From the NCBI GenBank assembly GCA_028720105.1, contig JAQYLI010000042.1, positions 35,756 through 99,755 of the forward strand: a DNA stretch of 64,000 bases. The letters are read 5' to 3'. The position numbers were made by a program, and so were the translations under genes. This DNA comes from Oscillospiraceae bacterium. GTDB taxonomy: Bacteria; Bacillota; Clostridia; Oscillospirales; Ruminococcaceae. Within the stretch, counting starts at the first letter, position 1, and every line of letters starts with the position of its first letter. Below, piece by piece: positions 44,775 through 52,284 of this stretch. The notes below the pieces were generated by a model. That model did no database searches, was not told where the DNA came from, and saw nothing but the letters and a program-made list of their open reading frames with translations.

Positions 44775-45838
44775 ACAGAATAGAAGTACTTTGCCAAAAG
44801 CTCCCCGCGGATTCCTGCGCCCTGATAACCTCCGACGTGAACAGACGTTATTTCACGGGAATGAAATCCTCCGCAGGAACGCTTATCATTTTCAAAAAAG
44901 CCGCATATCTTATAATTGACTCAAGATACATCGAAAAGGCACGTGATACAGTCACCGACTGCGATGTGATAAAGCAGGAACGGCTCTACGCTCAGCTTTC
45001 GGACCTTATTGCCGAAAATCACGCTGAAGAGCTGTGGGTGGAAAGCGATACAATGACCTTATCCGAGTTTGAACGGCTTCGTGAAAATATTACGGGAACG
45101 GTCAGCTTCAATAATTCATCAGACCTGAGCCGTATCATTGGTGAAATGCGAATGATAAAATCCGACAGCGAGATCGCCCTTATGGAAAAGGCCCAGCGCA
45201 TTGCGGAAAAGGCTCTGGAAAACGCTCTCAATTTCATAAAAGAAGGCGTTACCGAGCGAGAGATAGCCCTCTGTCTTGACGAATATATGCTCCGAAATGG
45301 CGCTGAGGCACTCTCATTCGAGACCATCGCACTCTGCGGAGCCACAACCTCAATGCCCCACGGTGTCCCCTCGGACAGACCGCTTAAAAAGGGCGAATTT
45401 ATCCTTATGGACTTCGGCGCAGTGGTGGACGGATACCACAGCGATATGACCAGAACGGTGGCTCTGGGCGATGTTTCCGAGGAAATGGAAAAGGCGTATT
45501 CCGTAGTCCTTGAAGCCCAGAACAGAGCCATAAACGCCGCCGTCAGCGGAATAACGGGAAAACGTCTCGACTGCGTTGCAAGAGACTTTATCGCCGCAAA
45601 CGGCTACGGCGAATATTTCGGTCACGGTCTGGGTCACAGCGTGGGAATGGAAATTCACGAGTCTCCCTGTGCAAATACCCGTGACGAGACCGTACTTCGG
45701 GAAAATATGGTAATAACCATTGAACCGGGCGTTTATCTGCCGAAAAAATTCGGTGTACGCATAGAGGATTTTGTAGTAATAAAACAAAATTCTTGTTATA
45801 ATTTGACAAATGCTCCTAAAAATCTGATAAAATTATAA
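44771..45838 (+). CDS. Xaa-Pro aminopeptidase-type metallopeptidase (M24B)
   Basis: 355 residues: N-terminal creatinase-like domain (about 1-125) and the pita-bread catalytic domain. Metal ligands are in MDFGAVVDGYHSDMTRT (two Asp), GHGLGHSVGMEIHES (His), TIEPGVYLP (Glu) and VRIEDFV (Glu). It removes N-terminal residues from X-Pro peptides. The aroQ-pepP-efp arrangement is common in Firmicutes; translation is coupled to aroQ. Confidence 0.92.
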   Translation: MNRIEVLCQKLPADSCALITSDVNRRYFTGMKSSAGTLIIFKKAAYLIIDSRYIEKARDTVTDCDVIKQERLYAQLSDLIAENHAEELWVESDTMTLSEFERLRENITGTVSFNNSSDLSRIIGEMRMIKSDSEIALMEKAQRIAEKALENALNFIKEGVTEREIALCLDEYMLRNGAEALSFETIALCGATTSMPHGVPSDRPLKKGEFILMDFGAVVDGYHSDMTRTVALGDVSEEMEKAYSVVLEAQNRAINAAVSGITGKRLDCVARDFIAANGYGEYFGHGLGHSVGMEIHESPCANTRDETVLRENMVITIEPGVYLPKKFGVRIEDFVVIKQNSCYNLTNAPKNLIKL

Positions 45839-45845
45839 AAAGGTA

Positions 45846-45874
45846 TTGCATTATTTCAGAAAATGTGGTATGAT
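45846..45874 (+). promoter_or_regulatory. Promoter of efp
   Basis: TTGCAT (45846-45851), 17-bp spacer, TATGAT (45869-45874) with TGG in front (extended -10). Confidence 0.6.
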
Positions 45875-45949
45875 ATAAATTAAATAATGATTATTTCGTA
45901 TCAGAGAGCCTTTTGCCGCTCTCAATTCTAAAATTTTTGGAGGTTTAAT

Positions 45950-46507
45950 ATGATTTCAGCAGGCGATTTCAGAAACGGAATGACATTCGAGGAGGACGGC
46001 AACGTTCTTCAGATCGTTGAATTCCAGCACGTTAAGCCCGGTAAAGGCGCTGCTTTCGTAAGAACCAAGATCAAGAACGTTATCACCGGTTCTGTAATTG
46101 AAAAGAGCTACAACCCTTCCGCAAAATTTCCCACTGCTTACGTTGAAAGAAAGGATATGGAGTATACCTACAGCGACGGCGATCTTTACCACTTTATGGA
46201 TCCCGAGACCTACGAGGATCTTCCCGTAAGCGCAAACGAGCTGGGCGACAGCTTCAAGTTCGTTAAGGAAAATATGGTATGCAAGGTTTGCTCCTACAAG
46301 GGCAAGGTTTTCGCTGTAGAGCCCCCCAACTTTGTTGAGCTCCAGGTAACACAGACCGACCCCGGCTTTGCAGGCAACACTGCAACCAACGCTACCAAGC
46401 CTGCTACTCTCGAAACAGGCGCAGAGATCAAGGTTCCCCTCTTCATCAACGAGGGCGATATGATCAGGATCGACACACGTACAGGTGAGTATATGGAAAG
46501 AGCGTAA
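45950..46507 (+). CDS. efp: Elongation factor P
   Basis: Binds between P and E sites and relieves ribosome stalling at polyproline. 185 residues in three beta-barrel domains. [18 protein letters not shown] contains Lys32, the residue that is modified (5-aminopentanol in Bacillus, beta-lysine elsewhere); the modification enzyme is not in this window. TPGF-like and [18 protein letters not shown]-terminus are typical. GGAGG 8 nt before the ATG. Confidence 0.97.
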   Translation: MISAGDFRNGMTFEEDGNVLQIVEFQHVKPGKGAAFVRTKIKNVITGSVIEKSYNPSAKFPTAYVERKDMEYTYSDGDLYHFMDPETYEDLPVSANELGDSFKFVKENMVCKVCSYKGKVFAVEPPNFVELQVTQTDPGFAGNTATNATKPATLETGAEIKVPLFINEGDMIRIDTRTGEYMERA

Positions 46508-46549
46508 GCTTCTGCCATAGAAAATGTTTATTTAAGGAGGCTGTAACCT

Positions 46550-47020
46550 ATGACACTTACTGAAAAAACCGCTTATCTCAAAGGCCTTATGGAGGGCCTT
46601 AACACCGACGACAAGGTTATTGCCGCTATTGCTGATATCCTTAGCGATATGGCTGCCGAGATCGCAGATCTAAAGAATGACGTTGATGAGCTTTCCGAAG
46701 TCGTTGACGTTATCGACGAGGATCTGGGAGAGGTCGAGAAGGATCTCTACGAGATCGACGAGGACGATGACGAGTGCTGCTGCGATGACGATGACGACGA
46801 GGATTACGATGATATCTACGATGAGGACGATGACGACGATGAGCTTTTTGATGACGAAGAGCTTTACGAAGTTACCTGCCCCACCTGCGGAGATACTATC
46901 TGCCTCAATGCCGCTATGATCGAGGACGGCTCCATAAACTGTCCAAACTGCAATGAGCTTCTCGAATTTGACCTTGACGATATTGAGGAAGATGACGAGG
47001 ACGAAGGCTCCGAGGAATAA
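46550..47020 (+). CDS. CD1247-type acidic protein with zinc ribbon
   Basis: 156 residues. Helical N-terminus (TEKTAYLKGLMEGLNTDDKVIAAI, about 5-45), a coiled-coil-like stretch, then an extremely acidic segment (about 68-108) dominated by Asp and with a Cys triplet, then a zinc ribbon CPTCGDTIC ... CPNC and an acidic end. The N-terminal domain matches the CD1247-type family seen after efp in other Clostridia. Function unknown; AAGGAGG 9 nt before the ATG and 42 nt after efp suggest cotranscription. Confidence 0.85.
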   Translation: MTLTEKTAYLKGLMEGLNTDDKVIAAIADILSDMAAEIADLKNDVDELSEVVDVIDEDLGEVEKDLYEIDEDDDECCCDDDDDEDYDDIYDEDDDDDELFDDEELYEVTCPTCGDTICLNAAMIEDGSINCPNCNELLEFDLDDIEEDDEDEGSEE

Positions 47021-47055
47021 GGCAAACCCACAACCGAATAAACTGCAATTTGTTT

Positions 47056-47168
47056 CAGGGCGAGGTGAAATTCCTCACCGGCGGTAAAGTCCGCGAGCCA
47101 AGCTTACTTTAAGCTTAGCATGATTCGGTGAAATTCCGAAACCGACGGTATAGTCCGGATGAAAGAAA
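47056..47168 (+). promoter_or_regulatory. FMN riboswitch (RFN element)
   Basis: The conserved RFN blocks are all present: CAGGGCGAGGTGAAATTCCT, ACCGGCGGTAAAGTCCGCGA, GATTCGGTGAAATTCCG and CCGACGGTATAGTCCGGATG, with the expected variable stem between. It precedes a terminator and ribU, so FMN should switch off riboflavin uptake. Confidence 0.95.
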
Positions 47169-47194
47169 CACAGCGTTTAACTGCGTATTACCTG

Positions 47195-47235
47195 CTGCCC
47201 GTGAAGCACTATGCTTTGCGGGCAGTTGTTATTTT
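47195..47235 (+). terminator. Riboswitch-controlled terminator before ribU
   Basis: 13-bp stem with two G-U pairs (47195-47207 with 47213-47225), 5-nt loop, followed by TTGTTATTTT. It is placed 27 nt after the RFN element, fitting transcription attenuation, though the T tract is interrupted. Confidence 0.7.
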
Positions 47236-47284
47236 CAGAACAGATTGCTTTTTATTATATTATTTTTTTAATGGAGGAATCTGT

Positions 47285-47926
47285 ATGAAAAACGAACTCT
47301 TCAAACCCAACACCGAAACATCAAAGATAAGACAGCTCACCGTCACAGCAATGATGGGAGCAATGGCAGCAGTGCTGATGTTCTTTGATTTTCCCGTGCC
47401 AATGTTCATGCCGGGATTTATTAAGTTCGACCTTTCCGAACTGCCTGCACTTATCGCGTCCTTTGCTATCGGTCCTCTTTCGGGCGCAGGCGTATGCCTT
47501 TTGAAAAACCTGCTGCATATTTTATGTCAGGGCTCGGGAACTGGCGGAGTGGGAGAGCTGTCCAATTTTATTCTGGGCTGCGCATTTGTAGTCCCCGCAG
47601 GACTTATTTACAAATCCAAAAAGACTAAGACCCGTGCAATTATCGGAGCAACTGCCGGTGCCGCGGCTATGGCAATTTTCAGTATTTTCTCAAACTACTT
47701 TTTCATCTATCCTATTTACACAAAGTTTATGCCGATGGAAGCCATCATCAGCGCATATCAGAAGTTAAATCCCAATGTTGAAAATCTCCTTGACGCACTT
47801 ATATGGTTCAATCTTCCTTTCACATTCATAAAAGGAATGTGCAGTACCGTTATCACTGTTGCGATATACAAGTACATCTCCCCTATTCTCAAGCACGGCA
47901 GAGCGCAAAAGACCGTCAACAGCTGA
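47285..47926 (+). CDS. ribU: Riboflavin ECF transporter S component
   Basis: Membrane substrate-binding subunit for riboflavin, working with shared EcfA/EcfA'/EcfT energising subunits encoded elsewhere. 213 residues with six hydrophobic segments; TVTAMMGAMAAVLMFFDFPVP contains the small-residue AxxxA-type motif that contacts EcfT, and FDLSELPALIASFAIGP is the RibU signature. The start at 47285 follows GGAGG by 7 nt; the frame is open upstream into the riboswitch but that part is not coding. Regulated by the RFN element. Confidence 0.93.
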   Translation: MKNELFKPNTETSKIRQLTVTAMMGAMAAVLMFFDFPVPMFMPGFIKFDLSELPALIASFAIGPLSGAGVCLLKNLLHILCQGSGTGGVGELSNFILGCAFVVPAGLIYKSKKTKTRAIIGATAGAAAMAIFSIFSNYFFIYPIYTKFMPMEAIISAYQKLNPNVENLLDALIWFNLPFTFIKGMCSTVITVAIYKYISPILKHGRAQKTVNS

Positions 47927-48017
47927 TTATTTCAGACATTTAAATGTAAAAATAATCAAAAAACAAGCTGTGCAAACCTTAATTTTAGTATAATTGGTAA
48001 ATTATATCAAACAATAT

Positions 48018-48046
48018 TTGACAAATGCAAAATTTAATGTTATACT
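48018..48046 (+). promoter_or_regulatory. Promoter of the DUF6465-like gene
   Basis: TTGACA (48018-48023), 17-bp spacer, TATACT (48041-48046) with TGT in front (extended -10). Confidence 0.75.
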
Positions 48047-48059
48047 AATTATAACATTA
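48035..48059 (+). promoter_or_regulatory. Perfect palindrome over the -10 and transcription start
   Basis: TAATGTTATA (48035-48044) and TATAACATTA (48050-48059), 10-bp arms with 5-nt spacer. It covers the -10 box and the predicted start, the position expected for a repressor operator. Confidence 0.5.
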
Positions 48060-48078
48060 AATTTGGAGGTTTACTGTT

Positions 48079-48525
48079 ATGGCAAAAGATAAAAAGACTC
48101 AGTCCAAGCCCGCAGTTTCCGCAGAAGCTGCAAAGCCTGCCGAGACCGTTAAAGCTGTTGAAAATGTTAAACCTGCTGAAGAAGTAAAGGCTGCACCTGC
48201 GGAGAAAAAAGCAGAAAAGCCTGCACCTGCAAAAACAGCAGAAAAGCCTGTTGCTGAAAAGAAAACCGTAAAGCCCGCTGCTGAGAAGAAGACTGAAAAG
48301 CCTGCTCCCAAAAAGGCTGAGCCTGTTAAGAAGGATATTTTCCTTATTCAGGGTGCCGGCGAGCATACTGTTGCCGATATAACCGAGCTTTGCAAGGCTG
48401 ATTATAAAAACGGAAGCCGCAAGCACGTTAAGAGCATTGACATTTACGTTAAGTCTGAAAACGGCGAACTCAGAGCATACTATGTTGTAAACGGAAATCC
48501 CGAGGGCAAATATATCGTTCTGTAA
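48079..48525 (+). CDS. DUF6465-like protein with Lys/Ala/Pro-rich N-terminal region
   Basis: 148 residues. The first 85 are low-complexity, with repeating AEKPAPAKTAEKPVAEKKT-type units, highly basic and Pro/Ala-rich. The C-terminal 60 residues (DIFLIQGAGEHTVADITELCKADY ... KSIDIYVKSENGELRAYYVVNG) form a small alpha/beta domain of the DUF6465 type found in Clostridia. Charge and composition resemble histone H1-like tails, so nucleic-acid binding is possible but unproven. Good promoter, GGAGG 8 nt before the ATG, strong terminator after: monocistronic and probably well expressed. Confidence 0.8.
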   Translation: MAKDKKTQSKPAVSAEAAKPAETVKAVENVKPAEEVKAAPAEKKAEKPAPAKTAEKPVAEKKTVKPAAEKKTEKPAPKKAEPVKKDIFLIQGAGEHTVADITELCKADYKNGSRKHVKSIDIYVKSENGELRAYYVVNGNPEGKYIVL

Positions 48526-48545
48526 TAAAAGCAAAACACAAATCA

Positions 48546-48585
48546 AAAGATCCGTTCCCGAAACAGAACGGATCTTTTTTTATTT
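48546..48585 (+). terminator. Terminator after the DUF6465-like gene
   Basis: Perfect 12-bp stem AAAGATCCGTTC/GAACGGATCTTT (48546-48557, 48566-48577), 8-nt loop, then T-rich tail. It may also serve the convergent GNAT gene. Confidence 0.92.
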
Positions 48586-48595
48586 ATGGGCAATG

Positions 48596-49153
48596 TCACT
48601 TCAATACAAAATAGTTTCCGTAAGCCTGTCCGCCGTGACCGATAAGATTTTCATCGGTGAGTGAAAATCCGTACCGCTCCAATGCAGCTATTCTTTCTTT
48701 TGCGGCAGGAATTGCCTTTGATGCGATCATCTCGCAGCCAAAAAGCTCATACGCAGGGGGAATTATTATCCCGAGAATGTCCGAAATAATATCCGCCTTT
48801 TCATAATCGCTCCGAAGGTCGAGCCTTAAAAGTCCACAGTTATTGAAAAAGTCATCTGATTGGCGGTTAAAAAGCTCAATGGTGCCCACAGCGGTATCCG
48901 TTTTTTTGTCAATCACCGACCAGCGGACAAAAAACTTTTCTCTGTATGAATAAAACCAGAAATCAACAGCCTTTTTCATTTGCTCAAGAGTTGTATAATG
49001 AAAATCATCGCCGTTACAGTTGTCACTGTTAAAAAGCGGCACCGCCTTTTCATCGGAATAAACCGACAGCAAATCCTGTGCATCGTTCTCTTCCACAAAT
49101 CTCAGAAGAAAATTCTCATTTTCAAGTACAGGGCATTTTTCGTAAACGTTCAT
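48596..49153 (-). CDS. GNAT family N-acetyltransferase
   Basis: 185 residues. ENENFLLRFVEENDAQDLLSVY at the N-terminus and VGTIELF ... LRLDLRSDYEKADIISDIL ... ERIAALERYGFSL match RimJ/RimL-type acetyltransferases; the acetyl-CoA loop is divergent. Substrate unknown. The start at 49153 has GAGGT 7-11 nt upstream; an in-frame ATG six codons further up would bury that site. A -10 TATATT (49189-49184) with TGG in front lies upstream, next to a perfect palindrome. It is convergent with the DUF6465-like gene and divergent from spoIIR. Confidence 0.82.
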   Translation of the reverse strand: MNVYEKCPVLENENFLLRFVEENDAQDLLSVYSDEKAVPLFNSDNCNGDDFHYTTLEQMKKAVDFWFYSYREKFFVRWSVIDKKTDTAVGTIELFNRQSDDFFNNCGLLRLDLRSDYEKADIISDILGIIIPPAYELFGCEMIASKAIPAAKERIAALERYGFSLTDENLIGHGGQAYGNYFVLK

Positions 49154-49196
49154 ACACTTACCTCGTTTCAATTTGATAAAACGAATATACCACAGT

Positions 49197-49222
49197 TAAT
49201 ATGACAGCTGTATGTCATATTA
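49197..49222. promoter_or_regulatory. Perfect palindrome between the divergent GNAT gene and spoIIR
   Basis: TAATATGACA (49197-49206) and TGTCATATTA (49213-49222), 10-bp arms, 6-nt spacer. It covers the -35 position of the GNAT promoter, whose -10 is at 49189-49184 on the - strand, and no good -35 box is present there; it could be an activator or repressor site. Confidence 0.5.
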
Positions 49223-49307
49223 TAAGCAAAATTTTTCATAAATCTGATTAACCGCTGTATACGTGCCAATAATAGGGATAAATCAAAACCGAAAGGAACT
49301 TATCTCT

Positions 49308-49949
49308 ATGAAAAAAAGATACATATCCGATACAGCGCTCATCGCCGCCGCAATGGCATTTTCCCTGTTTGCAACGGGAATATATTCAGCCGCCGAGACG
49401 GAAAAAAGCCTTGAAAACAGCCTTGTCCGCCTGCACATTCTTGCAGACTCGGACAGTGAGGAAGACCAGCGCTTAAAGCTTCTTGTGAGAGACGCCATAC
49501 TTGCCTCCTCCGATGAGCTTTTTGAGCCATACTCCACCTCAGAAGAAGCGGAACAGGCACTTTCGGAGAAGCTCGACAGGATAAAAGAAATAGCCGACAA
49601 TACCCTTGCCGCTAACGGTTCGGAGGATACCGTCACCTGCGAGCTTCGTGAAATGACCTTTGACAGGCGTATCTACAATGATTTTGCCGTCCCCGCAGGC
49701 AACTACACCGCCCTGCGTGTGACCATAGGCAGCGGCGAGGGACATAACTGGTGGTGCGTGATGTATCCGCCCCTATGCGTTCCCTGTGCAGGAGCCACCC
49801 TCACAGACGAGGAGATAATGGAAAAATACGGCGGCGAGCTTACCGAGGAGGATATCCTTATGCTCTCCGATGAAGCCGATTATGAAGCAAGGCTTTATAT
49901 TGCGGAGCTTTTTAAAAAGCTGATTAACAATAAGGAAACCGCCGAATAA
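49308..49949 (+). CDS. spoIIR: Stage II sporulation protein R
   Basis: 213 residues. Signal-anchor helix at about 8-28, then SLVRLHILADSDSEEDQRLKLLVRDAIL and the C-terminal signature VTIGSGEGHNWWCVMYPPLCV, which are diagnostic. In endospore formers SpoIIR is secreted from the forespore and triggers SpoIIGA to process pro-sigma-E in the mother cell. Start at 49308 follows GAAAGGAAC. Upstream, GTATA (49257-49261) and GGGATAAAT (49275-49283) weakly resemble a sigma-F promoter, though the spacing is 13 nt and the -10 is imperfect. No other sporulation gene is in the window. Confidence 0.92.
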   Translation: MKKRYISDTALIAAAMAFSLFATGIYSAAETEKSLENSLVRLHILADSDSEEDQRLKLLVRDAILASSDELFEPYSTSEEAEQALSEKLDRIKEIADNTLAANGSEDTVTCELREMTFDRRIYNDFAVPAGNYTALRVTIGSGEGHNWWCVMYPPLCVPCAGATLTDEEIMEKYGGELTEEDILMLSDEADYEARLYIAELFKKLINNKETAE

Positions 49950-49951
49950 AA

Positions 49952-50000
49952 AATGAAAGCCTGTCCCTATGACCCACTGGGACAGACTTTCATTTTTATT
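49952..50000. terminator. Terminator shared by spoIIR and maf
   Basis: AATGAAAG (49952-49959) pairs with CTTTCATT (49987-49994), and TGTCCC with GGGACA inside; a T run follows on the + strand and an A run precedes, so it can act in both directions between these convergent genes. Confidence 0.8.
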
Positions 50001-50559
50001 AAAGCACCATTTTGTCAAGCTCCCTCTTTAGTCTTGCCACAGGAAGTCCCACAACATTAAAAAAGTCGCCCTTGATGCCCTTTACCAGCATACACCCCTC
50101 AGACTGAATGCCGTAAGCGCCTGCCTTGTCCATCGGGTCGCCCGTTTTGATGTAATCCTCTATCTCCTTTTCGGTAAGAGGATAAAACTCCACCTCGGTG
50201 ACTTCGGAGAAGCTTCGCTGCTTTCCCCTGCTGCAGATGCATACCCCCGTAATGACCTTGTGCACCCGTCCCGAAAGCTTTGCGAGCATTTCACGGGCAC
50301 AGTTTATATCACGGGGCTTGCCCATAATTTCGCCGTCAAGTATGACAACCGTATCACAACCGATAACAGGATCATACATATGCTCGGGACTGTCCGCAAC
50401 AGCCCTTGCTTTTTTCACAGCAAGATATTCGGCGGCATTTTCTGCTGAAATCCCCTCGGGAAGAGTCTCGTCCACATCGGCAGGACACACTGAAAAATCC
50501 TTTACAATAAACTTTAAAAGCTCCTGCCGTCTTGGTGAAGCGGATGCAAGAATTACCAT
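49999..50559 (-). CDS. maf: Maf-type nucleoside triphosphate pyrophosphatase
   Basis: 186 residues. ILASASPRRQELL at the N-terminus, GCDTVVILDGEIMGKPRD with the conserved Asp, and DKAGAYGIQ are Maf hallmarks. Maf proteins hydrolyse dTTP/UTP or modified nucleotides and affect septum formation. The start at 50559 is preceded by AAGGAG on the - strand. It is convergent with spoIIR. Confidence 0.94.
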   Translation of the reverse strand: MVILASASPRRQELLKFIVKDFSVCPADVDETLPEGISAENAAEYLAVKKARAVADSPEHMYDPVIGCDTVVILDGEIMGKPRDINCAREMLAKLSGRVHKVITGVCICSRGKQRSFSEVTEVEFYPLTEKEIEDYIKTGDPMDKAGAYGIQSEGCMLVKGIKGDFFNVVGLPVARLKRELDKMVL

Positions 50560-50599
50560 AAAATTTATATCTCCTTAATTTTTATAAACAGAGATTATC

Positions 50600-50746
50600 T
50601 CACTTCTCTCCGCCATGCGAAGAAGCCTTTTTCTCCTCGGAATATCTGTTGACAAGGTCAATGCCCACTATCATCAGACCGCAGAGAATAATAGCATTAA
50701 AAACAAAACCAAAAACGGAAAAAAGAACACCTAAAAACTTTTTCAT
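50600..50746 (-). CDS. Small membrane peptide
   Basis: 48 residues: MKKFLGVLFSVFGFVFNAII followed by more hydrophobic residues to about 30, then a charged tail (NRYSEEKKASSHGGEK). GGGTGAT lies 6-12 nt before the ATG on the - strand. It fits between the isomerase-like gene and maf in the same direction, 22 nt after the former, and is probably cotranscribed. Function unknown; no detectable family. Confidence 0.6.
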   Translation of the reverse strand: MKKFLGVLFSVFGFVFNAIILCGLMIVGIDLVNRYSEEKKASSHGGEK

Positions 50747-50768
50747 AATATATCACCCGAATAAAAAA

Positions 50769-52259
50769 TTATGCAAAAGGATTTTCTGTGGGATAGAGCA
50801 TACCCGCAGGCTGATTAAATCCTATCTTCTTAACCCCTAAATATCTGAACACACTGTAAAGCGCCTTGCCCTTGTGGGAGAATACAACTGCTCCGTGATG
50901 AGGGAAACGTCCCTCAATAAGAACGTGGCGGTAAAATCTGCCCATTTCCTTGATTGCAAACACACCGATAGCGCCAAAGGAACGTGTTGCAACAGGAAGA
51001 ACCTCGCCCTGTGCCGCATAAGCCGCAAGCTCAGCGTCCGCTGTGGACTGAAGACGGAAGAAGGTTATCTTTGAAGGGGCAATATCGCCCTCGAGAGTAC
51101 CTCTCGTAATATCTGGCTCCCTGTCGGGCTCCAGATCTCTGCGCATAATTCTCTGGAACTTCATCTCGCAGGAGGAAAGCTTTCCGGACGCAGTATTTCC
51201 GCAGTGGAAGCCCATAAATGTGTCCGTAAGGCTATAATCAAATTTGCCCTTTATCTCCTCGGTGTAAATATCCTCGGGAACGGTGTTGTTGATATCAAGA
51301 AGAGTTACGCAGTCGTCGGAAACGCACTGTCCGATGTACTCGCTGACAGCGCCCCAGATATCCACCTCGCAGGAAACGGGTATGCCCCTGCCCGTAAGGC
51401 GGCTGTTCACATAGCAGGGAACGAAGCCGAACTGGGTCTGGAAGGAAGGCCAGCACTTGTTTGCATATACCACATATTCCCTCTCGCCCTTGTGTTCCTC
51501 TGCCCAGTCAAGGAGAGTAAGCTCGTACTGTGCAAGCTTGGGGAGAATACCCGGCATTTTGTTGCCTACACCCAGCTCCGCAGCCATATCCGCCACAATG
51601 CTTTCAATTCTCTTGTCACCTGCGTGAGCGTTGAACGCAGCAAAAAGGTCAAGCTCGGAATTTTCTTCGATCTCCACGCCCATATCATAAAGACGTGCGA
51701 TAGGCGCATTGCAAGCAAGGAAATCCTGGGGACGGGGTCCGAATGAGATCACTTTCAGCTTTGAAAGACCCAGCACAGCCCTTGCCACAGGGATAAACTC
51801 CTCTATCATCTCAGCAACCTTGTCGGGAGTGCCCACGGGATATTCGGGTATGTATGCCTTAACGCCTCTGAGACCTAAGTTATAGCTTGCGTTTAACATT
51901 CCGCAGAATGCGTCTCCTCTGCCGTCGATAAGGTCTTTTCCGCTTTCCTCGGCAGCAGCGGTAAACATCACGGGGAGACCGAAATTCTTTGCAAGCAGTG
52001 TCTCTGTCGTTTCGGGACCGAAGTTTCCCAGATACACCACAAGCGCGTTTACCCCTGCTTCTTTAAGCTCGGAAACAGCTTTCTGCATATCCTTTTCGTT
52101 CTCCGAAACCGTGGGACAGCAAAAAATTTCAATGCCCCTATCCGCACATTTCCTGCAGACCTCCTTGCATCTTCCCTCGGAAAGACTTTTGGGAAAGCAG
52201 CTTCTGCTGACAGCGGCAATACCAAGCTTTATTTCGGGCATATTGGTCATTTTGTTCAT
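50769..52259 (-). CDS. L-fucose/L-arabinose isomerase family protein
   Basis: 496 residues. N-terminal Rossmann-like half (ELKEAGVNALVVYLGNFGPETT; FTAAAEESGKDLIDGRGDAFCG) and a C-terminal half with CYVNSRLTGRGIPVSCEVDIWGA, MGFHCGNTASGKLSSCEMKFQ and a Glu/Asp/His-containing core match the FucI/AraA-like superfamily that interconverts aldoses and ketoses using Mn2+. The exact sugar cannot be told; no kinase, aldolase or transporter gene is nearby. The start at 52259 is chosen because GAAAGGAAG lies just upstream; an ATG at 52277 in the same frame is less likely. It is followed by a 48-residue membrane peptide. Confidence 0.75.
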   Translation of the reverse strand: MNKMTNMPEIKLGIAAVSRSCFPKSLSEGRCKEVCRKCADRGIEIFCCPTVSENEKDMQKAVSELKEAGVNALVVYLGNFGPETTETLLAKNFGLPVMFTAAAEESGKDLIDGRGDAFCGMLNASYNLGLRGVKAYIPEYPVGTPDKVAEMIEEFIPVARAVLGLSKLKVISFGPRPQDFLACNAPIARLYDMGVEIEENSELDLFAAFNAHAGDKRIESIVADMAAELGVGNKMPGILPKLAQYELTLLDWAEEHKGEREYVVYANKCWPSFQTQFGFVPCYVNSRLTGRGIPVSCEVDIWGAVSEYIGQCVSDDCVTLLDINNTVPEDIYTEEIKGKFDYSLTDTFMGFHCGNTASGKLSSCEMKFQRIMRRDLEPDREPDITRGTLEGDIAPSKITFFRLQSTADAELAAYAAQGEVLPVATRSFGAIGVFAIKEMGRFYRHVLIEGRFPHHGAVVFSHKGKALYSVFRYLGVKKIGFNQPAGMLYPTENPFA

Positions 52260-52284
52260 TTTAAAACTTCCTTTCATAAATTAT

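Noticed and set aside
47159..47284. N-terminal extension of ribU into the riboswitch
   Set aside because: The extra 42 codons fall on the RFN end and terminator; ATG at 47285 has GGAGG and the family N-terminus.
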